Part shown: piece by piece, positions 9,628-18,158 of the stretch
How positions within the stretch are numbered: the first letter of the stretch is position 1
Layout of the letters: every line of letters starts with the position of its first letter
Origin: CAYSXY01 sp964435165
GTDB taxonomy: Bacteria > Pseudomonadota > Alphaproteobacteria > Rickettsiales > RI-342
Assembly: GCA_964435165.1 (NCBI GenBank)
Contig: CAYSXY010000003.1
Span: 22,379-86,378 of the forward strand
Reading direction: 5' to 3'
DNA length: 64,000 nt
Notes under the pieces: generated by a model
What the model was told of the DNA's origin: nothing
The model's database searches: none
Seen by the model: only the letters and a program-made list of their open reading frames with translations
Translations under genes and position numbers: made by a program

Positions 9628-10782
9628 TCAGACAAACTTCACCGCTTGTGAGTCCAAATCAAAGGTGAGGCTTAATTTACCTTCAAAGAGAGATTCCGCA
9701 TATTGGCCGAACAGATCATAGCGCCAGCCTTGCATACAGGGCATAGAGCGATCCCGGCGCAGTGCGAGTTGTTCCATATCTTTCGCGGAGGCCAGCAGGC
9801 GCGGGGCAATGCCGCCCTGACGGGCACAATGTTTGAGTAGTAATTTCAGCATATCGGCCAGCCCTTCCGGTGCCGGGAGCTCGTTTGGGCGTTTCGGTGG
9901 CGTTGGCAGGGCATCGTCCGGCAGTGCTTTCACCTCTTCAATAATGCGAAAGACCTCCTCTTGCTGCGGTGCTTTGAGTGGTTTTTTGAGGAAGCGAATG
10001 CGTTTCAGTGCTTTCTCGGTTGTCGGGCGGGTGGCGGCCATTTCGGCCAATGCTTCATCTTTGATCACCCATTGTCGCGGCAGATTTTTTGTCTCTGCTT
10101 CACGTTCCCGCCAGGCGGCGAGCCTTTGCAGGCAGGCGATGGAGCGGCCATCGCGGATTTTCATGCGAATGCGTTGCCAGGACTGTTCCGGATCGTTGGT
10201 GTATGTCTCAGGAGAGGTGATATTCTTACCTTCTTCCCACAGCCAATTCAGGCGGCCCTTCGCCTCCAGACGCTCGGTAAGTTTGTCATGAAGTGCAGAG
10301 AGATAGCGCACATCATCCAGCGCATAGGCGATCTGGTTATCGGTCAGGGGGCGGTGTGACCAGTCCGTAAATTGCGAGGCCTTATTGATAGGTTGCTTGA
10401 CCAGCTTTTGCACCAGTTTTTCGTAGGAGAGCTGATCTCCCAGTCCGCAAAAAGCGGCCGCCAGCTGGGTATCAAAAATGCGTGTCGGCAGCTTTCCGGA
10501 AAGATAAAGCAGTAATTCCATGTCTTGCCCGGCCGCGTGAAGAATCAGCAGACGTGCATCATCCAGCAGCCATGTCCAGAGCGGCGTGAGGTCCAGTTCC
10601 GGTGCCATCGTGTCGATGGCAACCACAGCATCGTCGGCCGCCAGTTGTACCAGACAAAGGGTTGGATAATAGGTGCGTTCACGAATGAATTCGGTATCGA
10701 AACCTATATGAGAGGCTTCCGAATGGGTGTCCAGCCATGCCTCCAGGGCTTCTTGTGTGGTGATGAAATGCTGATCCGTCAC
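9628..10782 (-). CDS. rnd: ribonuclease D
   Basis: 3'–5' exoribonuclease involved in tRNA 3' maturation and RNA turnover. The 384 residues contain the DEDD motifs: GFDTEF (Exo I, about 27–32), AAGQDMELLLYLSG (Exo II) and YALDDVRYLSAL (Exo III with Tyr and Asp), followed by HRDC-like helical regions. Convergent with ppx across the repeat element, divergent from aspS. Confidence 0.95.
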   Translation of the reverse strand: MTDQHFITTQEALEAWLDTHSEASHIGFDTEFIRERTYYPTLCLVQLAADDAVVAIDTMAPELDLTPLWTWLLDDARLLILHAAGQDMELLLYLSGKLPTRIFDTQLAAAFCGLGDQLSYEKLVQKLVKQPINKASQFTDWSHRPLTDNQIAYALDDVRYLSALHDKLTERLEAKGRLNWLWEEGKNITSPETYTNDPEQSWQRIRMKIRDGRSIACLQRLAAWREREAETKNLPRQWVIKDEALAEMAATRPTTEKALKRIRFLKKPLKAPQQEEVFRIIEEVKALPDDALPTPPKRPNELPAPEGLADMLKLLLKHCARQGGIAPRLLASAKDMEQLALRRDRSMPCMQGWRYDLFGQYAESLFEGKLSLTFDLDSQAVKFV

Positions 10783-10954
10783 ATGCTTCCTTGTTTTTCA
10801 TGAGTATATGGTCGATTTGACCGTTGGAAAATCAATGGAAATGGGTTATACCGCACGCCTTGCAGAATTTCCATGATGCTTTTTTATTGAGCACATGGTC
10901 ATGAGCGTTCTTGAGAAACGCGTGAATGAAAAATAATAGATTAGGACACTTATC

Positions 10955-12784
10955 ATGCATGCATACCGCACCCACCATTGCGCCGCTCTGCGCAAAACTG
11001 ATGTTGCTTCGACTGTCAAATTATCAGGATGGATTCACCGCAAGCGTGATCACGGTCACTTGCTGTTTATCGATTTGCGCGATCATTATGGCATCACCCA
11101 GTTGGTAACCGAGCAGGGCAGCGATTTTTTTGATGCGGCCACGCATGCGCGCCTCGAGAGTGTGGTGACGATTGAGGGTGAGGTTGTTGCGCGTGATGCG
11201 GAAACGGTCAATCCTGATTTGCCGACCGGTGAGGTGGAAGTGCGCATCACGGCGTTTCATATCGAATCCGAGGCAGAGATGCTGCCGATTCAGGTCAATA
11301 GTGATCGAGAATTCCCGGAAGAGACGCGTCTGACCTACCGTTTTCTTGATTTGCGTCGTGAACATGTGCATGCGAATATTGTCCTTCGCTCGCAGGTCAT
11401 TTCCACATTGCGCCGGTTGATGACCGAGCAGGACTTTATGGAGATTCAAACGCCGATTTTGACCGCCAGTTCACCGGAAGGGGCACGCGACTTTCTGGTG
11501 CCAAGCCGTCAGCACCCGGGCAAATTCTATGCCCTGCCGCAGGCGCCGCAGCAATTCAAGCAGTTGCTGATGGTGTCCGGTTTTGACAAATATTTTCAGA
11601 TTGCTCCCTGTTTTCGTGATGAAGATGCGCGGGCTGATCGCTCGCCGGGCGAATTTTATCAACTCGATATGGAAATGGCCTTTGCCACGCAGGATGATGT
11701 GTTTGCGGCTATTGAGCCGGTGATGCAGGCGGTGTTCAGTGAATTTTCTGATAAACAAGTGACGGAAGCGCCATTTCCGCGCATTCCTTATCACCAAGCC
11801 ATGCTCACATATGGCTCGGATAAGCCGGATTTGCGCAACCCGATTGAAATTGTCGATGTGACCGAGGTGTTCAAAGGCTCAGACTTTAGTATCTTTGCCA
11901 AGAATATCGATAAAGGCATGGTGGTGCGGGCGATTCCTGCCAAAGGCACTGGCGGGCAGCCACGTAGTTTCTTCGATAAAATGAATAGCTGGGCCCAGGA
12001 TGAAGGGGCGCCGGGGTTGGGTTATATCGTGCTGAATGATGATGGTTCCGGTAAGGGGCCGATTGCTAAATTCCTTGATGATGCGCGTTTGAGCAAATTG
12101 AAAGAGTTGGCAGATATTGATGGCGGAGATGGTGTGTTCTTTGCCTGTGATTATGCCGCTGGCGCCGCGAATCTGGCAGGCAAGGCGCGCGAGCGTGTGT
12201 GCGATGAATTAGGCCTGCGTGAAGAGGGCGTGTTCAAATTTTGCTGGATTGTCGATTTTCCGTATTACGAAGAAGAGGAAGAGACGGGCAAAATTGAGTT
12301 TTCGCACAATCCATTCTCCATGCCGCAAGGAGGTATGGAAGCATTGGAGACGAAAGACCCGCTTGATATTCTCGCCTACCAATATGACATTGTGTGTAAC
12401 GGCATTGAGCTTTCCAGCGGCGCGGTGCGGAACCACCGTCCGGATATTATGCTCAAAGCGTTTGAGATTGCTGGCTATGGTGCAGAAGAAGTGGAAGCCC
12501 AGTTTGGTGGTATGTTACGGGCGTTTCGTTTTGGTGCACCACCCCATGCGGGGATTGCGCCGGGTGTCGACCGTATGGTGATGTTACTGGCCGATGAGCC
12601 GAATATTCGCGAAGTGATCGCCTTCCCCATGAATCAGAAGGCGGAAGATTTGTTGATGAATGCTCCGGCGGAGGCAGATGAAAAGCATTTGCGCGAACTG
12701 CACATCATGCTCAGCCACAAGGCTAAGCAATTGCTGGCAGAAGAAAAAGAAAGCGGCGGCGACGGGCAGGCTGAGGCGGCGTGA
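10955..12784 (+). CDS. aspS: aspartyl-tRNA synthetase
   Basis: Class II synthetase charging tRNA-Asp, or tRNA-Asp/Asn in non-discriminating forms. The 609 residues include an N-terminal OB-fold anticodon domain ([21 protein letters not shown]), motif 2 ([15 protein letters not shown]), the bacterial GAD insertion, and motif 3 ([13 protein letters not shown]) near the C-terminus. Length and order are standard for bacterial AspS. Stands alone, divergent from rnd. Confidence 0.97.
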   Translation: MHAYRTHHCAALRKTDVASTVKLSGWIHRKRDHGHLLFIDLRDHYGITQLVTEQGSDFFDAATHARLESVVTIEGEVVARDAETVNPDLPTGEVEVRITAFHIESEAEMLPIQVNSDREFPEETRLTYRFLDLRREHVHANIVLRSQVISTLRRLMTEQDFMEIQTPILTASSPEGARDFLVPSRQHPGKFYALPQAPQQFKQLLMVSGFDKYFQIAPCFRDEDARADRSPGEFYQLDMEMAFATQDDVFAAIEPVMQAVFSEFSDKQVTEAPFPRIPYHQAMLTYGSDKPDLRNPIEIVDVTEVFKGSDFSIFAKNIDKGMVVRAIPAKGTGGQPRSFFDKMNSWAQDEGAPGLGYIVLNDDGSGKGPIAKFLDDARLSKLKELADIDGGDGVFFACDYAAGAANLAGKARERVCDELGLREEGVFKFCWIVDFPYYEEEEETGKIEFSHNPFSMPQGGMEALETKDPLDILAYQYDIVCNGIELSSGAVRNHRPDIMLKAFEIAGYGAEEVEAQFGGMLRAFRFGAPPHAGIAPGVDRMVMLLADEPNIREVIAFPMNQKAEDLLMNAPAEADEKHLRELHIMLSHKAKQLLAEEKESGGDGQAEAA

Positions 12785-12841
12785 CTGTAGTAGCCACTTA
12801 TGTTTCACGACGCACTGCCTTTAGTTGTTGGTAATAGCCAC

Positions 12842-12987
12842 TATATAGGGCTTTTCCCACTAATTTCTGTACAGAAATTAGTGGGGCGTTCAGACGCCAC
12901 TAAGGCTTACGCGCCAACTATGGCGCGGGCAGCAGTCGCGGCCTCATAGCCATTCAGATTGTATGAAAATTAATGTGAATGGCTATA
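12842..12987 (+). repeat. miniature inverted-repeat element, copy 2
   Basis: Same orientation and almost the same sequence as copy 1. The left end differs: TATATAGGGCTTTT replaces TATAGCTTTT. The 30-bp palindrome is identical. The internal hairpin is fully Watson–Crick here (GCGCC/GGCGC), where copy 1 has a G·U pair. It sits between the convergent genes aspS and the 103-residue hypothetical, 13 bases from the latter's stop. Confidence 0.88.
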
Positions 12988-13000
12988 GTAAGAGTTTGGT

Positions 13001-13312
13001 TTAACCGCCCATGGGTTTATCGTGGCAGTAGACGTCCAGCGCGTCGTGGTTGAAGCGATGCGTTTTTTGCATGTAGTCGCGATCGTCATCGCTGGGCTCA
13101 CCTGGCCCTTCACGCAGGATTTTGCCATAGGCGCTGATGTCAGGCAGTTGTCCGTCAATAAGCGCTTTCATAAAAGCATCAAGTTGGCTGCCATGGATGG
13201 CAACGTAAGCAAAGCCAGCGTTGCCGGACTCATCTTCGCCTTGCAGCAGGCAGATAGCCAGGCAGGAGGGAAGGGCTAATTTCTCGCGATGGGAAAAGGT
13301 GGGAATTGGCAT
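13001..13312 (-). CDS. hypothetical protein, 103 aa
   Basis: Not recognised. The frame encodes a soluble 103-residue protein with no signal peptide or membrane segment. The C-terminal half is acidic and polar (EGPGEPSDDDRDYMQK) and ends with His and Cys residues (FNHDALDVYCHDKP). The start ATG 13312 lies two bases after the stop of the 79-residue gene upstream, so the two are probably co-transcribed and coupled. Downstream is repeat copy 2. Confidence 0.6.
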   Translation of the reverse strand: MPIPTFSHREKLALPSCLAICLLQGEDESGNAGFAYVAIHGSQLDAFMKALIDGQLPDISAYGKILREGPGEPSDDDRDYMQKTHRFNHDALDVYCHDKPMGG

Positions 13313-13314
13313 GA

Positions 13315-13554
13315 TTATTCCTGCTTTGAAGACGTATCTTCATCGTCTGGAATGATGGTAATGCCTGCGGCTTTGAGTGCAGCAACAATATCCTGCTTCA
13401 TGTCGCTGGCAGGCAGAGCATCACGGTTGTTGAGGGAGGCTAATTTATCGGCGATTTGGCTCACTACTTCGGCGTCCGGCGGCGCAAACGCTTGCAGGCT
13501 GCCAAATTGGGCGTGAGTAACTGAGACAATACTAATATTGCGGTGCTTTTTCAC
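13315..13554 (-). CDS. hypothetical protein, 79 aa
   Basis: Not recognised. Small soluble protein starting MKKHRNISIVSVTHAQFG, with an alternating hydrophobic middle (VSQIADKLASL, DIVAALKAAGITIIP) and an acidic, Lys-ending tail. It lies 12 bases after the 156-residue gene and 2 bases before the 103-residue gene, forming a likely three-gene operon. Confidence 0.55.
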   Translation of the reverse strand: MKKHRNISIVSVTHAQFGSLQAFAPPDAEVVSQIADKLASLNNRDALPASDMKQDIVAALKAAGITIIPDDEDTSSKQE

Positions 13555-13566
13555 ATAGGTTTCATA

Positions 13567-14037
13567 CTATGCGCGTATTGTGCTGACAAGCCCTTGCTTT
13601 GCGAGTGTATCTTTTATTTCATTCCCTAATTCACCAGACAATAAGTTTTGCGCTATTGTAGGGGCCAGCACCTGCGCAATACGATCTGCTGCTTCATTTG
13701 GTAAGTTCAATGGATCAAAATTGCTTTTTGCCGCCTTTAACTTTTCGGCCAAATGCTTTTCGAGTTGTGCTGTGTTTCTGTCTTCTTGATCTGCAAATTG
13801 TTCCAATGCATCTGGATTATCAGGAAATTTTTTCCTAACCGCTTCGCTTACTTCTCTTGCTAATTTTTCACAAACTTTCACGATATTATTTACATCTCTG
13901 GGTGAAAGTGTGATGTTAAGGCTGGGTACACTATCATAACCAGTATTAATCGCATCTTGAATACGGTCAGCATTATTGAGACGCATTGTTTTCTCTTTGG
14001 CATCTTTGAGCCATTGCGGTTTTTCCCTTTTTGCCAT
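13567..14037 (-). CDS. hypothetical protein, 156 aa, helical
   Basis: Not recognised. A charged, mostly helical, soluble protein (MAKREKPQWLKDAKEKTMRL at the N-terminus; AREVSEAVRKKFPDNPDALEQFADQEDR and HLAEKLKAAKS in the middle). No catalytic motif or signal peptide. Its DNA is more A+T-rich than the flanking housekeeping genes. First gene of a likely operon with the 79- and 103-residue proteins. GATAGAGATG-like sequence around the start gives an acceptable ribosome site (GGAGATAGAG). Confidence 0.6.
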   Translation of the reverse strand: MAKREKPQWLKDAKEKTMRLNNADRIQDAINTGYDSVPSLNITLSPRDVNNIVKVCEKLAREVSEAVRKKFPDNPDALEQFADQEDRNTAQLEKHLAEKLKAAKSNFDPLNLPNEAADRIAQVLAPTIAQNLLSGELGNEIKDTLAKQGLVSTIRA

Positions 14038-14208
14038 CTCTATCTCCTACTTTGTTGTAAGTATTCCATTCCCACAATAATGTTTAACGACATCTTATTG
14101 CTGATGCATGTCAACCATGTGAATTTTTTATGACAAACTTTTGATATAATAATGTTTCTTGGCAAATTTCTGATGCAATCACGATTAATTACTATTTGAA
14201 ATGCAAGC

Positions 14209-14222
14209 GCGGGCGAAGGGAA
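14209..14222. repeat. 14-bp duplicate of the tRNA-Gly 3' end
   Basis: GCGGGCGAAGGGAA recurs exactly at 14290–14303 inside tRNA-Gly(CCC), covering its acceptor and T-arm 3' half. Such short tRNA-end duplications are left by tRNA-targeting integrases, but no integrase is present. Confidence 0.5.
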
Positions 14223-14266
14223 AGATTCGCCTCGTTTTAACTCGGCTCACCCTTCGGGCGTTTTGC
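14223..14266 (+). repeat. 44-bp dispersed repeat shared with the 21.2-kb element
   Basis: The first 32 bases, starting AGATTCGCCTCGTTTTAACT, are identical to 21224–21255. The next 12 differ at about four positions. It directly abuts the duplicated tRNA end. Possibly a degraded copy of the element at 21169–21325; the terminal inverted repeats of that element are not seen here. Confidence 0.65.
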
Positions 14267-14285
14267 AGGACAAAATGTGAATGAA

Positions 14286-14359
14286 TGGAGCGGGCGAAGG
14301 GAATCGAACCCTCGTCTAAAGCTTGGGAAGCTTTCGTTCTACCATTGAACTACGCCCGC
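14286..14359 (-). tRNA. tRNA-Gly (anticodon CCC)
   Basis: Reading the minus strand: acceptor GCGGGCG pairs with CGCCCGC, the D-arm is GTTCAATGGTAGAAC, the anticodon stem AAAGC/GCTTT encloses the loop TTCCCAA (anticodon CCC), and the T-arm is GAGGGTTCGATTCCCTT. CCA is encoded at 14288–14286. Reads GGG codons. Confidence 0.95.
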
Positions 14360-14372
14360 CTGGCATGCGCTG

Positions 14373-14395
14373 ATTATATTCACATTTAGAAATGT
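14373..14395 (-). promoter_or_regulatory. tRNA-Gly(CCC) -10 box and adjacent palindrome
   Basis: A perfect TATAAT on the minus strand (14378–14373) ends 14 bases before the tRNA. Upstream of it, ACATTT-CT-AAATGT (14395–14382) forms a 14-bp inverted repeat in the promoter spacer. No good -35 hexamer is visible. Confidence 0.45.
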
Positions 14396-14573
14396 TGTAT
14401 TATGAAAATAATTATACATTCCTACGTATAAGTAATAATAAGACTATAAGTAGATTGGTGGCTTGATACAACTCGGTTTAGGTATGTTGATAGTACATGT
14501 CAGAGCGTTTTGACACTTGCCGTTTGCTGCCTTTTGATTATGGTGCTGGCAGGATAAAGAAGGATTGTAGCGG

Positions 14574-14927
14574 ATGGCAACTATTGGCACCAGATTACAC
14601 ACATGGCTGCGTGGACAATATGTCGGCAGCGATGAATTCGGCAACCGCTATTATGAAGATAAATACCTGCCCAAGGGTGGCCGCCGTAGGCGCTGGGTGG
14701 TGTATAAGGGCGAAAGCGAAGCCTCAAAAGTGCCGGCGCACTGGCATCGCTGGCTGCATCATACGACGGATAGCCCGCCGAAAAGCAATACAAAGTCGCA
14801 TAAGTGGCAGAAAAGTCACCTGCCTAACCTGACCGGCACCAAATATGCCTATGTGCCGCCGGGCCATTTGCGCCGGGGCGGCAAGCGCTATAAAGTATCA
14901 TCTGATTATGAGCCATGGACGCCGTGA
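14574..14927 (+). CDS. NDUFA12-family protein, complex I accessory subunit
   Basis: A 117-residue protein of the NDUFA12/B17.2 family, a small accessory subunit of NADH:ubiquinone oxidoreductase shared by alphaproteobacteria and mitochondria. Typical residues are GTRLHTWLRGQYVGSDEFGN near the N-terminus, RRRWVVYKG, and the C-terminal SDYEPWTP. The start has AAGAAGG upstream. It precedes mlaD, a common alphaproteobacterial arrangement. Confidence 0.9.
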   Translation: MATIGTRLHTWLRGQYVGSDEFGNRYYEDKYLPKGGRRRRWVVYKGESEASKVPAHWHRWLHHTTDSPPKSNTKSHKWQKSHLPNLTGTKYAYVPPGHLRRGGKRYKVSSDYEPWTP

Positions 14928-14965
14928 TGCGGCTGCTTTGATTTGCTGTTGGGGAGAGATAGAGC

Positions 14966-15496
14966 ATGGATCGTACAGCCGTTGAAACGGTGATGGGGGC
15001 CCTGGTGCTGGCCGTGGCGATTGGTTTTGCCGTGTTCGCCTTTCGTACCAGTAATATTCAGACAGATGGTAGTTATCCGCTTTCCGCCAGGTTTGACAAT
15101 GTCGATGGCATTGGGATTGGCAGTGATGTGCGTGTCGGTGGTATTAAAGTGGGAGTCGTATCCGATCTCACACTGGATCAGGAAACCTATGAAGCGGTGA
15201 TGTCTCTGCGCGTGAGAGAAGGGGTGGCGATTCCGGCGGATTCAACGGCGGCGATTGTGAGCGAGAGTCTGCTAGGCAGCCGTTATGTCGATGTGACACC
15301 GGGAGGAGATACGGTTGTGCTCAGCGCTGGCGATATCATCCGGTTTACTCAGTCTGCGGTGAATCTGGAGTCGCTCATCGGTCGCTTCATGTTCAGCGGC
15401 GGCGGTGTGTCAGAAGGTAGCGCCTCGTCCAATGCCGGAGATGCGCTGGATAGTTTGGGGCTGGATGATCCTGAATCGACTGCCAGTGAGTGGTGA
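14966..15496 (+). CDS. mlaD: MlaD, phospholipid-transport MCE protein
   Basis: Periplasmic lipid-binding subunit of the MlaFEDB importer that maintains outer-membrane lipid asymmetry. The 176 residues show one N-terminal membrane anchor (about 9–27) and a single MCE domain (about 38–118: FDNVDGIGIGSDVRVGGIKVG, SLLGSRYVDVTPGG), then a Ser/Gly-rich tail. GGGGAGA precedes the start. mlaE and mlaF are not in this window. Confidence 0.92.
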   Translation: MDRTAVETVMGALVLAVAIGFAVFAFRTSNIQTDGSYPLSARFDNVDGIGIGSDVRVGGIKVGVVSDLTLDQETYEAVMSLRVREGVAIPADSTAAIVSESLLGSRYVDVTPGGDTVVLSAGDIIRFTQSAVNLESLIGRFMFSGGGVSEGSASSNAGDALDSLGLDDPESTASEW

Positions 15497-15497
15497 T

Positions 15498-16079
15498 GTG
15501 CGTGTGTTGCGTCTGCATGCTTCATCAGGCTGGGTGTGGCGATGTTTTGTAATTGCCACGATGTGGCTGAGTTGCCTGATGGGATCGTCCGCCATTGCGC
15601 AGTCGCTCGATTGGGGCCAGTTAACGGAACCTGCCACAGATCAGCCGGAAGACAATATCAGGCAAGCGGTGCCTGAGCGCACGGATGAAAATGCATTAAC
15701 ACCGGATATTGATGAAGCTGATATGATGCCCCCTCCAATTGAGATGGACGAGGCAATTATTCTGCGCCGGATATCGCTGCGAGCGCTCAACAAAGTGACG
15801 GCCCGTACTACGCATCTGGACGTGACCGTTGGTTCTGCTGTGCGTTTTGGCAATATTGAGGTTGTAGCCCGCACCTGCTGGAAATCGCCACCGGAACAAC
15901 GTCCTGAAAATGCGGCCCTGCTCGATATCTGGGAGCATATCCCGGGTGAAGCGCCGGAGCGCGTTTTCATTGGCTGGATGTTCTCTTCCAGCCCGTCACT
16001 CTCGGCCTTGGAGCACCCGGTCTACGATATTACGGTGGTGGGGTGCCGGTATGATGAGGTGCGGTCTGAAGACACTTAG
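15498..16079 (+). CDS. DUF2155 exported protein
   Basis: Start taken at GTG 15498, one base past the mlaD stop. No ATG lies at the signal peptide, and longer in-frame starts run deep into mlaD. The N-terminus has a signal sequence (WRCFVIATMWLSCLMGSSAIAQ). An acidic linker follows, then the DUF2155 domain (about 95–190: ALNKVTARTTHLDVTVG, FGNIEVVARTCWKSPPEQRPENAA, FIGWMFSSSPSLSALEHPVYDI). The family is alphaproteobacterial, linked with mlaD and NDUFA12 genes; function unknown. Confidence 0.85.
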   Translation: MRVLRLHASSGWVWRCFVIATMWLSCLMGSSAIAQSLDWGQLTEPATDQPEDNIRQAVPERTDENALTPDIDEADMMPPPIEMDEAIILRRISLRALNKVTARTTHLDVTVGSAVRFGNIEVVARTCWKSPPEQRPENAALLDIWEHIPGEAPERVFIGWMFSSSPSLSALEHPVYDITVVGCRYDEVRSEDT

Positions 16080-16126
16080 GCTTTTTTTGGGCCTTTTCTA
16101 TCGCTTGCGCCACACAATACTGGGTA

Positions 16127-16726
16127 TCATCGACAAAAGAGACAGGGTTTGTCAATGGCGTTAGAAAGCAGATTTTCATACTGATTTGCCGGTACTTCTT
16201 CAATGCCGAATTGGCGTAGATGATCGTTAACATATTGCGTGTCGAGCAGCACAAAGCCGTTTTGGCGAAGGATGCGTACGAGTTCGACCAGCGCAGCCTT
16301 ACTGGCATTGGAGGTGCGGCTGAACATGCTTTCGCCAAAAAAGGCCCCGCCAATATGCACCCCGTATAATCCACCTACTAATCGGCCTTCCTGCCAGCAT
16401 TCGACACTATGTGCATGGCCACGATGAAACAGTTCGTTATAGAGGTGTATCAGCGTGCTATTGATCCAGCTTTCGCGGCGTTCCTGCGTCGGTTCGCCGC
16501 AGGCTTCGACGATTTGTGCAAAGGCTGTATCTATCCGATACTCGAATGGCTGGGTGCGAAGAAATTTACGCAGGCTACGGGGGAGATTGAAGCGATCCAG
16601 CGGGATGATGCCGCGCATTTCCGGTCGGAACCAATGGATGGTGTCGCTCTCACGGCTTTCTGCCATAGGAAAAATGCCATGACGATAGGCTTCCAGTAGC
16701 AAATCAGCGGTGAGGGCATTAGTCAT
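16127..16726 (-). CDS. aat: leucyl/phenylalanyl-tRNA–protein transferase
   Basis: Adds Leu or Phe to N-terminal Arg/Lys of proteins, marking them for ClpAP (N-end rule). ATG 16726 is preferred to the longer frame because it overlaps the stop of the upstream gene by 8 bases and gives 199 residues, close to family length. Motifs: LLLEAYRHGIFPM, IHWFRPEMRGIIPLD, GHAHSVECWQEGRLVGGLYG and GESMFSRTSNASKAAL. Belongs to the aroQ–ugpQ–aat operon. Confidence 0.94.
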   Translation of the reverse strand: MTNALTADLLLEAYRHGIFPMAESRESDTIHWFRPEMRGIIPLDRFNLPRSLRKFLRTQPFEYRIDTAFAQIVEACGEPTQERRESWINSTLIHLYNELFHRGHAHSVECWQEGRLVGGLYGVHIGGAFFGESMFSRTSNASKAALVELVRILRQNGFVLLDTQYVNDHLRQFGIEEVPANQYENLLSNAIDKPCLFCR

Positions 16727-17423
16727 CTGTTGACGGGCGGTAGCGATGGATACGCTCCGGATAATCGCTTGTGATACCGTCGACACCACGTTGCCAGGCA
16801 TGGGTAATCTCTTCCGGTTCATTCACGGTCCATACCATCACATGGATGCCATGCTGGTGTGCGTCTGTGACCATCGCATCAGTAACGAACTGATGATGCA
16901 GATGGAGGGTTTGAGCCTTTACCTCTACTGCCATCTGGGCTAGCGAGAGCGGGGCGCCGGTAAAGGCAACACCGACAGGAAGTTCTGGCCATTGCTGCTT
17001 AAGGTAGTGCACTTCCTGATGGAAAAAGGAGATGACCAGCAGACGTTCAGGGTTCCAGCCTTGTTGGCATGCCTGTTGTAGCAACGGTAAGAGTGATTCT
17101 GTCAGCCCTTCTTCTTTTAGCTCGATACATAGGATCATGTCTGTTGTGACCAGATGATCCAATAATTCCGTCAAGAGAGGGATATGCTGTTGGGAGGGGA
17201 GGGCTAAGCCTCGTAGCGTGGTATAGTCTGTCTCACTAATGCGCAGGGATGTTCCGGCGATGCGTGTGGTAGTGTTATCATGAAAGACCACCAGTTCGCC
17301 AGAGGCACAGCGACGAATGTCCACCTCTATCATCTCGCAGCCGAGACTGACCGCTTTGTCAATGGATGCCAGCGTATTTTCCACGGCATGGCCTGCTGCT
17401 CCGCGATGCCCGATGCGCCACAT
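16719..17423 (-). CDS. ugpQ: glycerophosphodiester phosphodiesterase
   Basis: Hydrolyses glycerophosphodiesters to glycerol-3-phosphate and alcohol. ATG 17423 (MWRIGHRG) places the catalytic GHRG motif near the N-terminus as in UgpQ; the frame is open further upstream but that part overlaps aroQ. The 234 residues show IGHRGAAGHAVENT, GCEMIEVDIRRCASGELVVFHD and LCIELKEE, the metal and catalytic residues. No signal peptide, so a cytoplasmic UgpQ-like enzyme is likely. It is 5 bases downstream of aroQ. Confidence 0.9.
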   Translation of the reverse strand: MWRIGHRGAAGHAVENTLASIDKAVSLGCEMIEVDIRRCASGELVVFHDNTTTRIAGTSLRISETDYTTLRGLALPSQQHIPLLTELLDHLVTTDMILCIELKEEGLTESLLPLLQQACQQGWNPERLLVISFFHQEVHYLKQQWPELPVGVAFTGAPLSLAQMAVEVKAQTLHLHHQFVTDAMVTDAHQHGIHVMVWTVNEPEEITHAWQRGVDGITSDYPERIHRYRPSTDD

Positions 17424-17428
17424 TGTCC

Positions 17429-17872
17429 TTAGCTGCGGTTCAGTAGATGAGCCATGGCGTGAAGTGCCAGGCGATAGCTTTCTATCCCAAACCCACAAAT
17501 CTGTCCGACAACGACGGCGGAGAGGTAGGATTGCTGGCGAAATGGCTCGCGCGCGTGAATATTGGAGAGGTGTACTTCAATGGCAGGTAGCGAGATAGCG
17601 GCAATGGCATCGCGCAGGGCGATGGAGCTGTGCGTGTAGGCTCCCGCATTGATGATGATGCCTTCATGCACTCTTTTTGCAGCCTGAATGACGTCAATCA
17701 TCGTTCCTTCATGATTGCTCTGGTGACAGGTGACGGAGAGTTTGAGGTTTTTTGCTTCCTCTTCCAGCAGGTGGTTGATATCGTCCAGTGTTTCATGGCC
17801 GTATATATCCGGCTCACGTGTGCCGAGCAGGTTGAGGTTTGGGCCGTGAATAATCAGGATGGATTGCGTCAT
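17429..17872 (-). CDS. aroQ: type II 3-dehydroquinate dehydratase
   Basis: Third step of the shikimate pathway. The 147 residues have the full set of family motifs: IHGPNLNLLGTREPDIYG with the catalytic Tyr, INAGAYTHSS, EVHLSNIHAREPFR with catalytic His, and SAVVVGQICGFG. First gene of the aroQ–ugpQ–aat run; divergent from thiS over 79 bases. Confidence 0.96.
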   Translation of the reverse strand: MTQSILIIHGPNLNLLGTREPDIYGHETLDDINHLLEEEAKNLKLSVTCHQSNHEGTMIDVIQAAKRVHEGIIINAGAYTHSSIALRDAIAAISLPAIEVHLSNIHAREPFRQQSYLSAVVVGQICGFGIESYRLALHAMAHLLNRS

Positions 17873-17951
17873 GACGGTGAAAATACGCTTTATTTATTGA
17901 TTCATTCTTACTAATTTCCCCTATAAACGCAATCAATAGTCAGAAAGCGAT

Positions 17952-18155
17952 ATGATTACGATTCAGTTGAATGGAGAAGCGTATCAACTGCAGGATACAG
18001 CGACGGTGGCATCCTTAATTGAGTCACTGACGCTGGATCAGGATAAAATTGCCGTGGAATGCAATCGTGATATTGTTCCACGCTCACAATTTGACGTGCA
18101 GGCGCTTGCCGAAGGCGATCGCGTGGAAATCATCACCTTTGTTGGAGGAGGATAA
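17952..18155 (+). CDS. thiS: sulfur-carrier protein ThiS
   Basis: A 67-residue ubiquitin-like protein whose C-terminal Gly carries the sulfur for thiazole synthesis. It ends FVGGG; the family needs a terminal Gly-Gly. Start MITIQLNGE has the typical beta-grasp pattern. Three bases separate it from thiG. No thiamine-pyrophosphate riboswitch is visible in the 79-base leader. Confidence 0.92.
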   Translation: MITIQLNGEAYQLQDTATVASLIESLTLDQDKIAVECNRDIVPRSQFDVQALAEGDRVEIITFVGGG

Positions 18156-18158
18156 ATT

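Noticed and set aside
17873..17951. Possible TPP riboswitch before thiS
   Set aside because: Only 79 bases lie between the divergent starts, and no conserved CTGAGA or related THI-box core is visible.
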